This document shows positions 45,643-53,381 of a stretch of DNA of 53,381 bases, piece after piece (position 1 is the stretch's first letter; the number at the start of each line of letters is the position of its first letter). Made by a program: the position numbers and the translations under genes. The stretch is from assembly GCA_015058405.1 (NCBI GenBank), contig SVCL01000052.1, positions 1-53,381 of the forward strand, read 5' to 3'. A model generated the notes under the pieces. The model saw only the letters and a list, made by a program, of their open reading frames with translations. It was not told the origin of the DNA and ran no database searches. Source of the stretch: Clostridium sp. Its GTDB lineage: Bacteria; Bacillota; Clostridia; Clostridiales; Clostridiaceae.

Positions 45643-45838
45643 GAAAACTTAGAAAATATCACACTTTTAATAACTTGAAAATAAATACATTTTGTAATAA
45701 TAAATACAAAGGATGCTTTATCAGGTACTTCAAAAAATGATTATTCACAAGAAGTCTTTAATAAACTTAAAAGATCCTCTGATTCTACCAATTCAATTAT
45801 TCATTCATAAAAGTTTTAAAGTTTTTATACGTTAAAAT

Positions 45839-45890
45839 AAGATGCTGTATCAAAAGGAATATTTAAACCTATGTTTTGATACAGCACCTT
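45839..45890 (-). terminator. Intrinsic terminator of pheST
   Basis: A 17-bp stem with one G-U pair (45839-45855 with 45874-45890) lies 24 bp past the pheT stop and is followed on the minus strand by a T-rich stretch. Confidence 0.85.
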
Positions 45891-45913
45891 AACTTTTATC
45901 TCATATTAAATTA

Positions 45914-48289
45914 TTATCTTAATTGAGCATCAAATTTCTTTTCTAAGTTCTTTAATATCTTGTCATGAGCTTTATTTACTTCATTGTCAGTTAAAGACTT
46001 CTTAGGATCTCTATATACTATTGCATAAGCAATACTCTTCTTACCTTCTGGTATTTGAGCTCCCTTGTAGATATCAAATAAAGTTATTTTTTCAACTAGG
46101 TTTCCACCAGCTCTCTTTATTGTATCTTCTAAATCCCCTACAAGTACTTCATCATCCACTAATACAGCTATATCTCTTGTAGCAGCTGGGAACTTAGGAA
46201 TTGGTTTATAAACTCTGTTTGTATCTGCTGCTTCATATAATAAATCTAAATCTAATTCTGCAACATAACAAGCTTCATCTATATCATAAGCTTCTTGAAC
46301 ATCTGGATGAATTTCTCCAAATACACCAGCACTCTTTCCTCTTAATTGTATTCCAGCAGTTTTTCCTGGGTGGAATGTTGGATTTTCGCTTTCACGTACA
46401 AATCTAGCTTTAGTTATTCCTAATCTATCAAGAACATTTTCTACTACACCTTTAAGATCTAGGAAGTCACATTTTCCGTACATACCTATTGTAAGTACAT
46501 TCTTTTCAGTTGGAAGTTCATTTTCATCTTCATGCTTAATGTATACTTTACCTATTTCAAATAGACTTGCATATTCATTATTTCTTGAATAGTTTCTTCC
46601 TAAACATTCCATCATTGAGGCTAAAGTAGTAGTTCTCATTACAGAGAAATCTTCTCCTAATGGGTTCTTTATCTTAACCATTTCTCTAAGTGGAGAATCT
46701 TCAGCTATTCTTACTTTATCTAGTACCTTTGGAGATACAAATGAGTAAGATATAGATTGATTTAATCCTGAACCAATTAAAGCGTTAACTACAACTTCTC
46801 TTAATATTTCGTTCTTATGTTTGTTTTCTCTCATTGGAGTAACATCAAATACAGTAGTTGGAACCTTATCATATCCATATATTCTTGCAACTTCTTCTGC
46901 TATATCTTCTCTTATAGCTATATCTATTCTGAATGTTGGAACTGTTATTTCTAAGTTGTCTCCATTTATTTCAGTCTTTAAATCTAATGAATCTAAAGCT
47001 GTCTTCATTTCTTCAGTTGAAATTTCTGTTCCTAAGAAAGTATTAATCCAGCTAGCTGATACTGTCATATGAGAAATTTCTTTTGGAAGTCTATATTCAT
47101 CAATAGTTCCTTCCATAACTTCTCCAGCACCTAATTCGCAAATTAAAGCACAAGCTCTATCAAGTGCAAGCTTAGCTAAGTTTGGATCTATATCTTTTTC
47201 AAATCTTGCAGAACTTTCTGTTCTTAATCCTAAAGCTTTTGAGTTAACTCTTATGTTAGTTCCATCAAAGTTAGCACATTCAAATATAACTTCTGTAGTA
47301 TCATCTTGTATTTCTGATTTTAATCCACCCATAATACCTGCTAAAGCTACTGTCTTATCTCCATCTTTGATACAAAGAACATTTGAGTTTAATTCTCTTT
47401 CTACTTCATCTAAAGTAGTGAACTTTTCCCCATTCTTTGCAGTTTCTACTACTATTTTACCTGAAGTTATTTGTCTAGCATCAAAAGCATGCATTGGTGA
47501 ACCTAATTCAAGCATAACAAAGTTAGTAATATCAACTATGTTATTTATAGGTCTTACCCCTGATTCAAGTAATCTTTCTTGCATCCAGCCTGGTGATGGT
47601 TGAATTTTAACATTCTTAACCCCTCTAGACATGTATCTTCTACAAAGATCACTCTTTATTTCAACTTTTATTTCATCATTTATATTCTTTGAATTTTTAG
47701 CTTCAAAAGTCATGTTTGGCATTCTGTATTCAGTCTTTAAAGCTGCAGCAGCTTCTCTTGCCATACCTACCATACTTAAACAATCTGGTCTATTTGAAGT
47801 TATTTCAAAATCTAATATAGCTTTGTTTAACTTAAGGTATTTCTTAATATCCATTCCTACAGGAGCATCTTCTGGTAAAATCATTAAACCATGAACTGGT
47901 TCATCTCCAGCAATACCTAATTCTTCTTCTGAACAGAACATACCATTAGATACTACTCCTCTCATCTTACCTTTCTTAATTTCAGTTCCATCAGCTAATA
48001 TTGACTTATGAAGAGCAACTGGAACCTTATCTCCTTCTTTCATGTTAGTTGCAGCTGTAACTATTTGAATCTTTTCTGTTCCGATATCTATTTGACAAAC
48101 ACTTAATCTATCTGCATCTGGGTGTTTTTCAATCTTTTCTATTAAACATACAACTACATTTTTTATATTATCCCCTTGAATTTCTAATTCTTCAAGTTGA
48201 GAACCTGTTAATGTTAAAATATCACCAAGTTCTTTAGCTTCTACATTTATATCAACATAATCTTTTATCCAATTAAATGGTACCTTCAT
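45914..48289 (-). CDS. pheT: Phenylalanine-tRNA ligase beta subunit
   Basis: The 791-residue subunit has the full domain series: N-terminal tRNA-binding fold (about residues 40-148, [17 protein letters not shown]), B3/B4 editing domain (about 210-395, MHAFDARQI and LAGIMGG), B5 (about 405-475), the catalytic-like core with [10 protein letters not shown], and the C-terminal FDX-ACB domain (from about 695, [17 protein letters not shown]). The length is standard. It starts 16 nt after pheS in the same T-box-controlled transcript. Confidence 0.97.
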   Translation of the reverse strand: MKVPFNWIKDYVDINVEAKELGDILTLTGSQLEELEIQGDNIKNVVVCLIEKIEKHPDADRLSVCQIDIGTEKIQIVTAATNMKEGDKVPVALHKSILADGTEIKKGKMRGVVSNGMFCSEEELGIAGDEPVHGLMILPEDAPVGMDIKKYLKLNKAILDFEITSNRPDCLSMVGMAREAAAALKTEYRMPNMTFEAKNSKNINDEIKVEIKSDLCRRYMSRGVKNVKIQPSPGWMQERLLESGVRPINNIVDITNFVMLELGSPMHAFDARQITSGKIVVETAKNGEKFTTLDEVERELNSNVLCIKDGDKTVALAGIMGGLKSEIQDDTTEVIFECANFDGTNIRVNSKALGLRTESSARFEKDIDPNLAKLALDRACALICELGAGEVMEGTIDEYRLPKEISHMTVSASWINTFLGTEISTEEMKTALDSLDLKTEINGDNLEITVPTFRIDIAIREDIAEEVARIYGYDKVPTTVFDVTPMRENKHKNEILREVVVNALIGSGLNQSISYSFVSPKVLDKVRIAEDSPLREMVKIKNPLGEDFSVMRTTTLASMMECLGRNYSRNNEYASLFEIGKVYIKHEDENELPTEKNVLTIGMYGKCDFLDLKGVVENVLDRLGITKARFVRESENPTFHPGKTAGIQLRGKSAGVFGEIHPDVQEAYDIDEACYVAELDLDLLYEAADTNRVYKPIPKFPAATRDIAVLVDDEVLVGDLEDTIKRAGGNLVEKITLFDIYKGAQIPEGKKSIAYAIVYRDPKKSLTDNEVNKAHDKILKNLEKKFDAQLR

Positions 48290-48305
48290 TATTAACCTTC
48301 CTCCT

Positions 48306-49325
48306 TTAGAATTGATTTAAGAATCTCATATCACTTTCATATAATAATCTGATATCGTCTAACTTGTAGTTAAGCATAACCATTCTATCAACACCAAATC
48401 CAAAAGCGAATCCGCTATAAACTTCTGGGTCTAATCCACAATTTCTTAAAACTTGTGGGTGAACCATACCACATCCTAAAAGTTCTATCCATCCTGAACC
48501 TTTACATACGTTACATCCTTTTCCTCCACATACGAAACATGTAGCATCCATTTCAGCTGATGGTTCTGTAAATGGGAAGTGATGTGGTCTAAACTTAGTC
48601 TTTACGTTATTACCAAACATTTTCTTTGCAAATAATTCTAATGTTCCCTTAAGATCTGCAAAAGTAACTCCCTTATCTATTACTAGACCTTCCATTTGAT
48701 AGAATATTGGAGAGTGAGTTGCATCAACTGAATCAGCTCTATAAACCTTACCTGGAGAAATCATCTTTATAGGTGGTTCTTGCTTTTCCATTACTCTAAC
48801 TTGAACTGGTGAAGTTTGAGTTCTTAAAACTATATTATCATTAATATAGAATGTATCTTGTTCACTTCTAGCCGGATGATCTTTTGGTATATTTAAAGCT
48901 TCAAAATTATAATGATCAAGCTCTACTTCTGGACCATCTTCTACTGTGAATCCCATTGATATGAATATATCTTTCATCTTTTCAACAGTTAATTCAAGTG
49001 GATGTCTCTTTCCTATAACCTTTTTATTTCCTGGTAAAGTTATATCAATAACTTCATTTCTTAATTTTTCATTCTTTTCTTTTTCTTTTATTTCAGAAGC
49101 TACAGAATCTAGTTTTTCTTCAACTATCTTCTTAACATCATTAACCATCTTTCCTACTATTGGTCTTTCTTCTTTAGATAGACCTCCCATACTCTTTAAT
49201 ATAGTAGTAAGTTCACCTTTTTTACCTAAATATTTAACTTTAAGTTCTTGAACTTCTGCAGTAGTCTTAACTTCTGCGATTTCATTTAAAGCTGTTTCTT
49301 TAATTTGCATTAACTTTTCTTGCAT
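48306..49325 (-). CDS. pheS: Phenylalanine-tRNA ligase alpha subunit
   Basis: The 339-residue class II aaRS subunit has an N-terminal coiled coil (about 1-90), motif 1 around [19 protein letters not shown], motif 2 [14 protein letters not shown] with the upstream [19 protein letters not shown], and motif 3 [14 protein letters not shown]. It charges tRNA-Phe as an alpha2-beta2 enzyme with pheT. A cysteine-rich insert [17 protein letters not shown] near residue 258 could bind metal and is common in Firmicutes. It is controlled by the T-box leader upstream. Confidence 0.97.
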   Translation of the reverse strand: MQEKLMQIKETALNEIAEVKTTAEVQELKVKYLGKKGELTTILKSMGGLSKEERPIVGKMVNDVKKIVEEKLDSVASEIKEKEKNEKLRNEVIDITLPGNKKVIGKRHPLELTVEKMKDIFISMGFTVEDGPEVELDHYNFEALNIPKDHPARSEQDTFYINDNIVLRTQTSPVQVRVMEKQEPPIKMISPGKVYRADSVDATHSPIFYQMEGLVIDKGVTFADLKGTLELFAKKMFGNNVKTKFRPHHFPFTEPSAEMDATCFVCGGKGCNVCKGSGWIELLGCGMVHPQVLRNCGLDPEVYSGFAFGFGVDRMVMLNYKLDDIRLLYESDMRFLNQF

Positions 49326-49432
49326 TGCTTTTCTCCTTTCAAGTTTAATTTTTAGCCTTTTAAAAACTTAGAAATAAAAGAATATTTATTTATCTCTTTT
49401 TTGATTTTTTGAGGCACTATAATTTTGAGTAT

Positions 49433-49678
49433 AAAAAAAACGCCCCTAAAAAGGGACGAAATATCCGCGTTACCACCCTAATTGGCATACAATAAATATA
49501 CCCAACTCTAATAAATTAACGGTTTCCCGCTAGCTACTACTAAAATATTTCACAGCTAGAACTCCTGAGGGAACTTCAACATAACTTTTCTTAAAAAGGC
49601 TTACAGTCTAAGGCCTCTTCTCCCTGAAAGCTTCATTATGCCTACTTTCTCAATCATAGTTTTTCATTATTTTATTAC
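49433..49678 (-). promoter_or_regulatory. T-box riboswitch leader of pheST
   Basis: On the minus strand the T-box sequence AGGGTGGTAACGCGG (49465-49479) is followed by a terminator hairpin (arms cgtccctt / aggggcg, 49440-49458) and a run of eight T (49433-49440). Uncharged tRNA binding to the leader should disrupt it. A long 5' region with stacked stems (49500-49670) forms Stem I, including AGTA near the 5' side. A TTC triplet (Phe codon; minus strand 49571-49573) after GAAG is the best candidate specifier; I infer it from position, not from a folded model. Confidence 0.92.
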
Positions 49679-49684
49679 TTTCAT

Positions 49685-49713
49685 ATTATACCTATGTTTC
49701 ATCAAAATATCAA
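49685..49713 (-). promoter_or_regulatory. SigA-type promoter for the pheST T-box transcript
   Basis: On the minus strand TTGATA (49708-49713) and a perfect TATAAT (49685-49690) are separated by 17 bp. The -35 hexamer overlaps the TGA stop codon of the upstream methyltransferase, leaving no room for a separate terminator between the two units. Confidence 0.75.
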
Positions 49714-50489
49714 CTATTTTGTCTTACTTTTTCATATAAAATTACAGAAGTAGCTATAGCTACATTTAATGATTCTGCTCCTCCTGGCATTGGAACCTTA
49801 ACCTTTTTATCTGCAAGCTTATAAACTTCTTCGCTTACTCCATTTCCTTCATTCCCTACAGATATAACAATCTTACCTGTTAAGTCCTCTTTAAAAAAGT
49901 CCTTATCGCCTTCTAAAGAAGTAGCTAATAAAGAAAATCCTTTATTCACCAAACTTTTAGTAATACTTAATTCATCATCGTCATTTATTATTGGAACATG
50001 AAATAAAGAGCCCATTGTAGATCTTATAGTTTTATCATTATATACATCTACAGTACCCTTAGTTAAGATTATCCCATCTACACCAGCTGCATGAGCTGTT
50101 CTTATTATAGTTCCTAAATTTCCAGGATCCTGAACTTTATCACATAATAAATAGAAATTTCCTTCAAGGGCCATATCAACCTTTTTCATTTGTACTACTG
50201 CTATTACACCTTGCGGCTTTTCTGTAGAACATAACTCCTTTAATAGATTATCGCTTAATCCAAAAATCTTAGTTTTTTCATTAATATATTTTCCTAAATA
50301 TCTATCTATTCTTTTTTCTTCTTCATTACTTACAAAAATATATTCTATAGGAAGATTTGCTTTAAAAGCTTCCTCTACTAATCTAAATCCTTCAATTATA
50401 TACTTAGAACTCTTATTTCTTCCTCTTCTTTCTTTAAGCTTTTTGGTATCCTTATATAAACTATTATCTTTACTTTCTATGAAAACCAA
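49710..50489 (-). CDS. TrmH/SpoU-family RNA 2'-O-methyltransferase
   Basis: The 259-residue knotted methyltransferase transfers a methyl group to a ribose 2'-OH in rRNA or tRNA. The N-terminal substrate domain (residues 1-100) is followed by the SPOUT domain, with DPGNLGTIIRTAHAAGVDGII, ISVGNEGNGVSEEVY and VPMPGGAESLNVAIATSVILYE. I prefer the TTG start (VFIESKDN follows) because AAAGGTG lies seven bases before it; a GTG three codons earlier overlaps the ribosome site. It follows the ktrA gene by 16 nt. Confidence 0.92.
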   Translation of the reverse strand: MVFIESKDNSLYKDTKKLKERRGRNKSSKYIIEGFRLVEEAFKANLPIEYIFVSNEEEKRIDRYLGKYINEKTKIFGLSDNLLKELCSTEKPQGVIAVVQMKKVDMALEGNFYLLCDKVQDPGNLGTIIRTAHAAGVDGIILTKGTVDVYNDKTIRSTMGSLFHVPIINDDDELSITKSLVNKGFSLLATSLEGDKDFFKEDLTGKIVISVGNEGNGVSEEVYKLADKKVKVPMPGGAESLNVAIATSVILYEKVRQNS

Positions 50490-50505
50490 ACTAAACACAC
50501 CTTTA

Positions 50506-51174
50506 CTATTTATAATTAACTATCATACCTTCAAGCTTATCAAGATTTTTACCTGCTCCTATAGCAACTAAAATATCTTTTTCTCTTATAACCTCGTCAG
50601 CTGTTGGTGATATATTTACTTCATCACCTCTTTTTATTGCCATAACATTTATTTCATACGTACTTCTAAGTCTTAGGTCTTTAAGAGACTTTCCTACCCA
50701 TATCTCTAAGGCCTCTATCTCTAAAATGCTATAGTCTTCTGAAAGTTCTATATAATCTAAAATGTTAGATGATACTATATTATGAGCTACCCTTATTCCC
50801 ATATCCTTTTCTGGTAAAATAACCCTATCTGCACCTATCTTATATAAAACTTTTGCATGTAACTCATTATTTCCCTTAGCTATTATGTATTTAACCCCTA
50901 ACTCTTTAAGTAATAAAGTTACCATTATACTCGATTGTATATTACCACCTATACTTACTATCGCAACATCAAAGTTTCTCATTCCTAAACTTTTAATGGC
51001 ACTTTCATCTGTTGCATCCATTTGTACAGCATGTGTTACTTCATCAGATATTTCTTGAACTCTTTCTTCATCTTCATCTATTACTAAAACATCATTTCCT
51101 AATTCATATAATGTTTTAGCTACAGAATAACCAAATCTTCCTATTCCTACAACCACAAATTGTTTCTTTGCCAT
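50506..51174 (-). CDS. ktrA: KtrA/TrkA-type potassium channel regulatory subunit
   Basis: The 222-residue cytoplasmic RCK protein has an N-terminal Rossmann domain (VVGIGRFGYSVAKTLYELGNDVLVIDEDEE) that binds ATP/ADP or NAD(H), and a C-terminal TrkA-C domain (about 135-220, including VNISPTADEVIREKDILVAIG). Such octameric rings gate the KtrB pore and in many Firmicutes respond to c-di-AMP via the RCK-C domain. It follows ktrB by 12 nt in the same operon. Confidence 0.93.
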   Translation of the reverse strand: MAKKQFVVVGIGRFGYSVAKTLYELGNDVLVIDEDEERVQEISDEVTHAVQMDATDESAIKSLGMRNFDVAIVSIGGNIQSSIMVTLLLKELGVKYIIAKGNNELHAKVLYKIGADRVILPEKDMGIRVAHNIVSSNILDYIELSEDYSILEIEALEIWVGKSLKDLRLRSTYEINVMAIKRGDEVNISPTADEVIREKDILVAIGAGKNLDKLEGMIVNYK

Positions 51175-51186
51175 ATTTCAAAACCC

Positions 51187-52536
51187 CTAACCTATCAATA
51201 TTTTTCCTTCTGGATATTTATATCCTTGCTTCTTTTGTCTGCGTGTTAATGCTAACGCAACTGTTAAAGGACCTACTCTTCCCATATACATACTAATTAT
51301 TATAACTATTTTTCCTATAATACTTAAGTCTGAAGTAATCCCTAAAGTAAGACCAGCAGTTCCAAATGCAGAAGTTGCTTCAAAGAAAACACTTATAAAA
51401 GGTACTCCATATTCAGTTATAGTTAAAGCCATAGTAACTAGTATAACAATAGATGTTCCTATCATAAACAAAGCAAAAGATTTATATACTGTTTCTTTAG
51501 AAAATCTTCTTCCAAAGGCTTCTGTATCTTCACGCCCTTTAATAACACTTATTAAAGTTAAAATTACTATTCCAAAAGTTGTAGTCTTTATTCCTCCAGC
51601 TGTAGATCCTGGTGAACCACCTATAAACATTAAAAATATAGTCATAAGAATACTTGCATTAGTTAATTTATCTAACGGAACACTATTAAACCCAGCTGTT
51701 CTAGGTGATACAGAAGTAAACAAAGAATTTGTAATTTTATCTATTAAACTCATATTTGCCATTGTTGATGGGTTTTTATATTCAAGTAAAAATATAAAAA
51801 TAGTTCCAACCACTATTAGCACTGATGTTACCGATAAAACTATCTTTGAATGAACTGTTAATTTCTTTACTTTTTTATAATTCCATAGCTCTAAAATAAC
51901 AGCAAATCCTAATCCACCAATTACTATTAATAAACTCAAAACAATTAATACCCAAGAACTATTAGAATAAGATACAACACTATTTCCATCTCCAATTATA
52001 TCAAATCCAGCATTACAAAAAGCAGAAATAGAATGAAACAAACTAAATCCTATTCCCTTTTTCAAACCGTATTCAGGTATAAATTTAAAAGATAAAAGTA
52101 TAGCTCCTAAAAGTTCTACTGAAAAAGTAAACTTCATTACATATTTAACAAGCTTAGCAATTCCTTGTATTTCAAAAGCATTCATAGACTCCTGTATATA
52201 TAATCTATCTTTTAATGTTATCCTTTTACCTAAAAGCATTGCTATAAAGGCTGTAATAGACATAAAGCCTAAGCCGCCTACTTGTATTAATATTATAATT
52301 ACTACCTTACCAAAAGTACTCCAGTGAGCACCTGTGTTTAAAGTTACTAAACCTGTAACACATACTGCTGAAGTAGATGTAAATAAAGAATCCAAATAAT
52401 TAGTATACTCATTTGTAATTGAAGAAATGGGTAGTGATAATAATAAACTACCTATTAATATTACTATAACAAATCCTATAGTTAAAATTTGTACACCTGT
52501 AAAACCTTTTTTATTTTTTTTATTCTTAATATCCAT
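51187..52536 (-). CDS. ktrB: KtrB/TrkH-type potassium uptake channel subunit
   Basis: The 449-residue membrane protein has four M1-P-M2 repeats. Selectivity loops contain TSTSAVCVTGLV, SISAFCNAGFDIIG, TSVSPRTAGFNSVP and ATSAFGTAGLTLG, each with its conserved filter glycine. The conserved FMFIGGSPGSTAGGIKTTT-like block (here LMFIGGSPGSTAGGIKTTTF) and the C-terminal GRVGPLTVALAL are present. With KtrA it forms a K+ (and Na+-coupled) uptake system for osmotic and turgor control. No c-di-AMP riboswitch was recognised upstream. Confidence 0.95.
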   Translation of the reverse strand: MDIKNKKNKKGFTGVQILTIGFVIVILIGSLLLSLPISSITNEYTNYLDSLFTSTSAVCVTGLVTLNTGAHWSTFGKVVIIILIQVGGLGFMSITAFIAMLLGKRITLKDRLYIQESMNAFEIQGIAKLVKYVMKFTFSVELLGAILLSFKFIPEYGLKKGIGFSLFHSISAFCNAGFDIIGDGNSVVSYSNSSWVLIVLSLLIVIGGLGFAVILELWNYKKVKKLTVHSKIVLSVTSVLIVVGTIFIFLLEYKNPSTMANMSLIDKITNSLFTSVSPRTAGFNSVPLDKLTNASILMTIFLMFIGGSPGSTAGGIKTTTFGIVILTLISVIKGREDTEAFGRRFSKETVYKSFALFMIGTSIVILVTMALTITEYGVPFISVFFEATSAFGTAGLTLGITSDLSIIGKIVIIISMYMGRVGPLTVALALTRRQKKQGYKYPEGKILIG

Positions 52537-52624
52537 ATAATTACCCCAATTTTTAATAAACTCTCACTTTATATTTTTTATAATATCTGTAATTACATAA
52601 AAATATATTAATATATTTTTCTAT

Positions 52625-52656
52625 AAAAAGAAATGCGACCAATAAGCCGCATTTCT
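52625..52656 (-). terminator. Intrinsic terminator of the infC-rpmI-rplT operon
   Basis: The 9-bp stem (52629-52637 with 52648-52656) is followed on the minus strand by TTTTT (complement of 52625-52629). It lies 20 bp past the rplT stop. Confidence 0.85.
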
Positions 52657-52676
52657 AAGTATCATATATATATTTA

Positions 52677-53036
52677 TTAAGCGTTAACGTGTTTCTTTGC
52701 TACTTCTACTAAATCAGCAAATGCCTTTGGATCGTTGATAGCTATTTCTGATAACATCTTTCTGTTTATGTCAACTCCAGCTAACTTCATTCCGTTCATG
52801 AATTTAGAATATGAAAGACCATTCATTCTTGTAGCTGCATTAATTCTAGCTATCCAAAGTCTTCTATAATCTCTCTTCTTTAATCTTCTTCCAACATAAG
52901 CATTTCTTAATGCTCTGATTACTGATTCGTTAGCAGTTTTGAATAACTTGCTCTTTCCACCATAGTATCCTTTTGCAAGCTTTAAAACTTTTTTATGATT
53001 CTTACGAGAATTTACCGCTCTTTTTACTCTTGCCAT
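52677..53036 (-). CDS. rplT: Ribosomal protein L20
   Basis: The 119-residue basic protein begins [20 protein letters not shown] and carries [20 protein letters not shown] and [17 protein letters not shown], fully typical of L20. It is essential for 50S assembly. In Firmicutes L20 represses the infC-rpmI-rplT operon by binding its leader, which would be beyond the end of this window. It follows rpmI by 24 nt. Confidence 0.98.
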   Translation of the reverse strand: MARVKRAVNSRKNHKKVLKLAKGYYGGKSKLFKTANESVIRALRNAYVGRRLKKRDYRRLWIARINAATRMNGLSYSKFMNGMKLAGVDINRKMLSEIAINDPKAFADLVEVAKKHVNA

Positions 53037-53060
53037 TCTTTAAACCTCCTGTACCAATTC

Positions 53061-53258
53061 TTATAGATATGGTAATAATTTCTTCATTGCTTTTTCTTGA
53101 GTAGTTGAAACATATCCAACTTTTCTAAGATTTCTCTTTCTCTTTTGGCTCTTCTTAGTAAGGATATGGCTCTTGAAAGCCTTTGCTCTCTTAAATTTTC
53201 CTGTTCCTGTTTTCTTGAATCTTTTTGCTGCACCTCTATGAGTTTTCATTTTTGGCAT
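53061..53258 (-). CDS. rpmI: Ribosomal protein L35
   Basis: The 65-residue protein begins [20 protein letters not shown] and ends KLLPYL, as standard for L35. It lies 20 nt after the infC stop, with AGGAGG before the ATG. Confidence 0.98.
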   Translation of the reverse strand: MPKMKTHRGAAKRFKKTGTGKFKRAKAFKSHILTKKSQKRKRNLRKVGYVSTTQEKAMKKLLPYL

Positions 53259-53279
53259 TGCTAAATTCCTCCTCTCAGT

Positions 53280-53381
53280 TTATGCCTTCTTTGGGCCTAA
53301 AACCATTGTCATATTTCTTCCTTCACTCCTAGCTTGTTTCTCTTTTACACATACAAATTACCACTTATCAGAGAATTTTTC
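53280..53381 (-). CDS. infC: Translation initiation factor IF-3, 3' end only (interrupted by a stop)
   Basis: The frame ending at 53280-53282 encodes VKEKQARSEGRNMTMVLGPK, the conserved extreme C-terminus of IF-3, which prevents premature joining of ribosomal subunits. Gene order infC-rpmI-rplT supports it. However, the same frame contains a TAA at 53358-53360, preceded by EKFSDKW. IF-3 would thus lack its last 25 residues. The segment is truncated by the window edge, so the rest of the gene cannot be judged. Confidence 0.75.

Noticed and set aside
49500..49670. A definite T-box specifier loop
   Set aside because: The TTC triplet is suggestive, but I could not fold Stem I reliably by eye, so it is stated only as a candidate.

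Overview
The window is chromosomal DNA of a low-GC, spore-forming Firmicute, almost certainly a Clostridium sensu stricto. The evidence is the very AT-rich composition, strong purine-rich ribosome binding sites, frequent GTG/TTG starts, a SpoVD-type penicillin-binding protein, a PdaA-type spore-cortex deacetylase, RqcH, a pheST T-box and clostridial gene order. Almost everything is on the minus strand; rqcH and pdaA are the only plus-strand genes.

Layout by increasing coordinate. 0-3.2 kb: an unrecognised lipoprotein divergent from rqcH. 3.2-6.4 kb: an rluD-pyrR-RNA methyltransferase operon ending in a small frameshifted secreted-protein gene. 6.4-21.3 kb: a cell wall and division block, transcribed mraZ-rsmH-ftsL-spoVD/pbp-murE-murF-mraY-ftsW/spoVE-ftsQ-DUF881-sbp-DUF881-yggS-sepF-ylmG-ylmH-divIVA. 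Three MraZ boxes with exact 10-bp spacing precede mraZ. 21.4-25.3 kb: ychF, pdaA, a cyclodeaminase/cyclohydrolase and an AEC transporter. 25.4-31.2 kb: an envelope glycan operon (TPR protein, TagA/WecG, MurJ-type flippase, two glycosyltransferases). 31.3-34.4 kb: phosphoglucomutase, L25/Ctc, DUF523.

34.4-38.2 kb is the only accessory-looking stretch and it is decayed. It holds an IS200/IS605 element whose TnpA is frameshifted inside its HUH motif, a second IS-like remnant, a PEP-synthase N-terminal stub, the tail of a carrier protein, an intact PlsC-like acyltransferase, a broken FtsX-type permease and a set of about 19-bp direct repeats.

38.3-53.4 kb returns to housekeeping: a PfkB kinase, mutS2, a U32 peptidase-family protein, a ZapA with an unusually long coiled-coil tail, pheST under a T-box, a TrmH-family methyltransferase, ktrAB, rplT, rpmI and the 3' end of infC. 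In the last 100 bases the infC frame contains an in-frame stop before the conserved C-terminus.

I see no CRISPR array, tRNA, rRNA, TnpB, prophage or defence genes. The items most worth a second look are the eroded carrier-protein/PEP-synthase/acyltransferase/exporter island, the long ZapA, the envelope glycan operon, the U-tract-less hairpins in the division cluster, the hairpin in the ychF leader and the infC end. I found no clear-cut new system.
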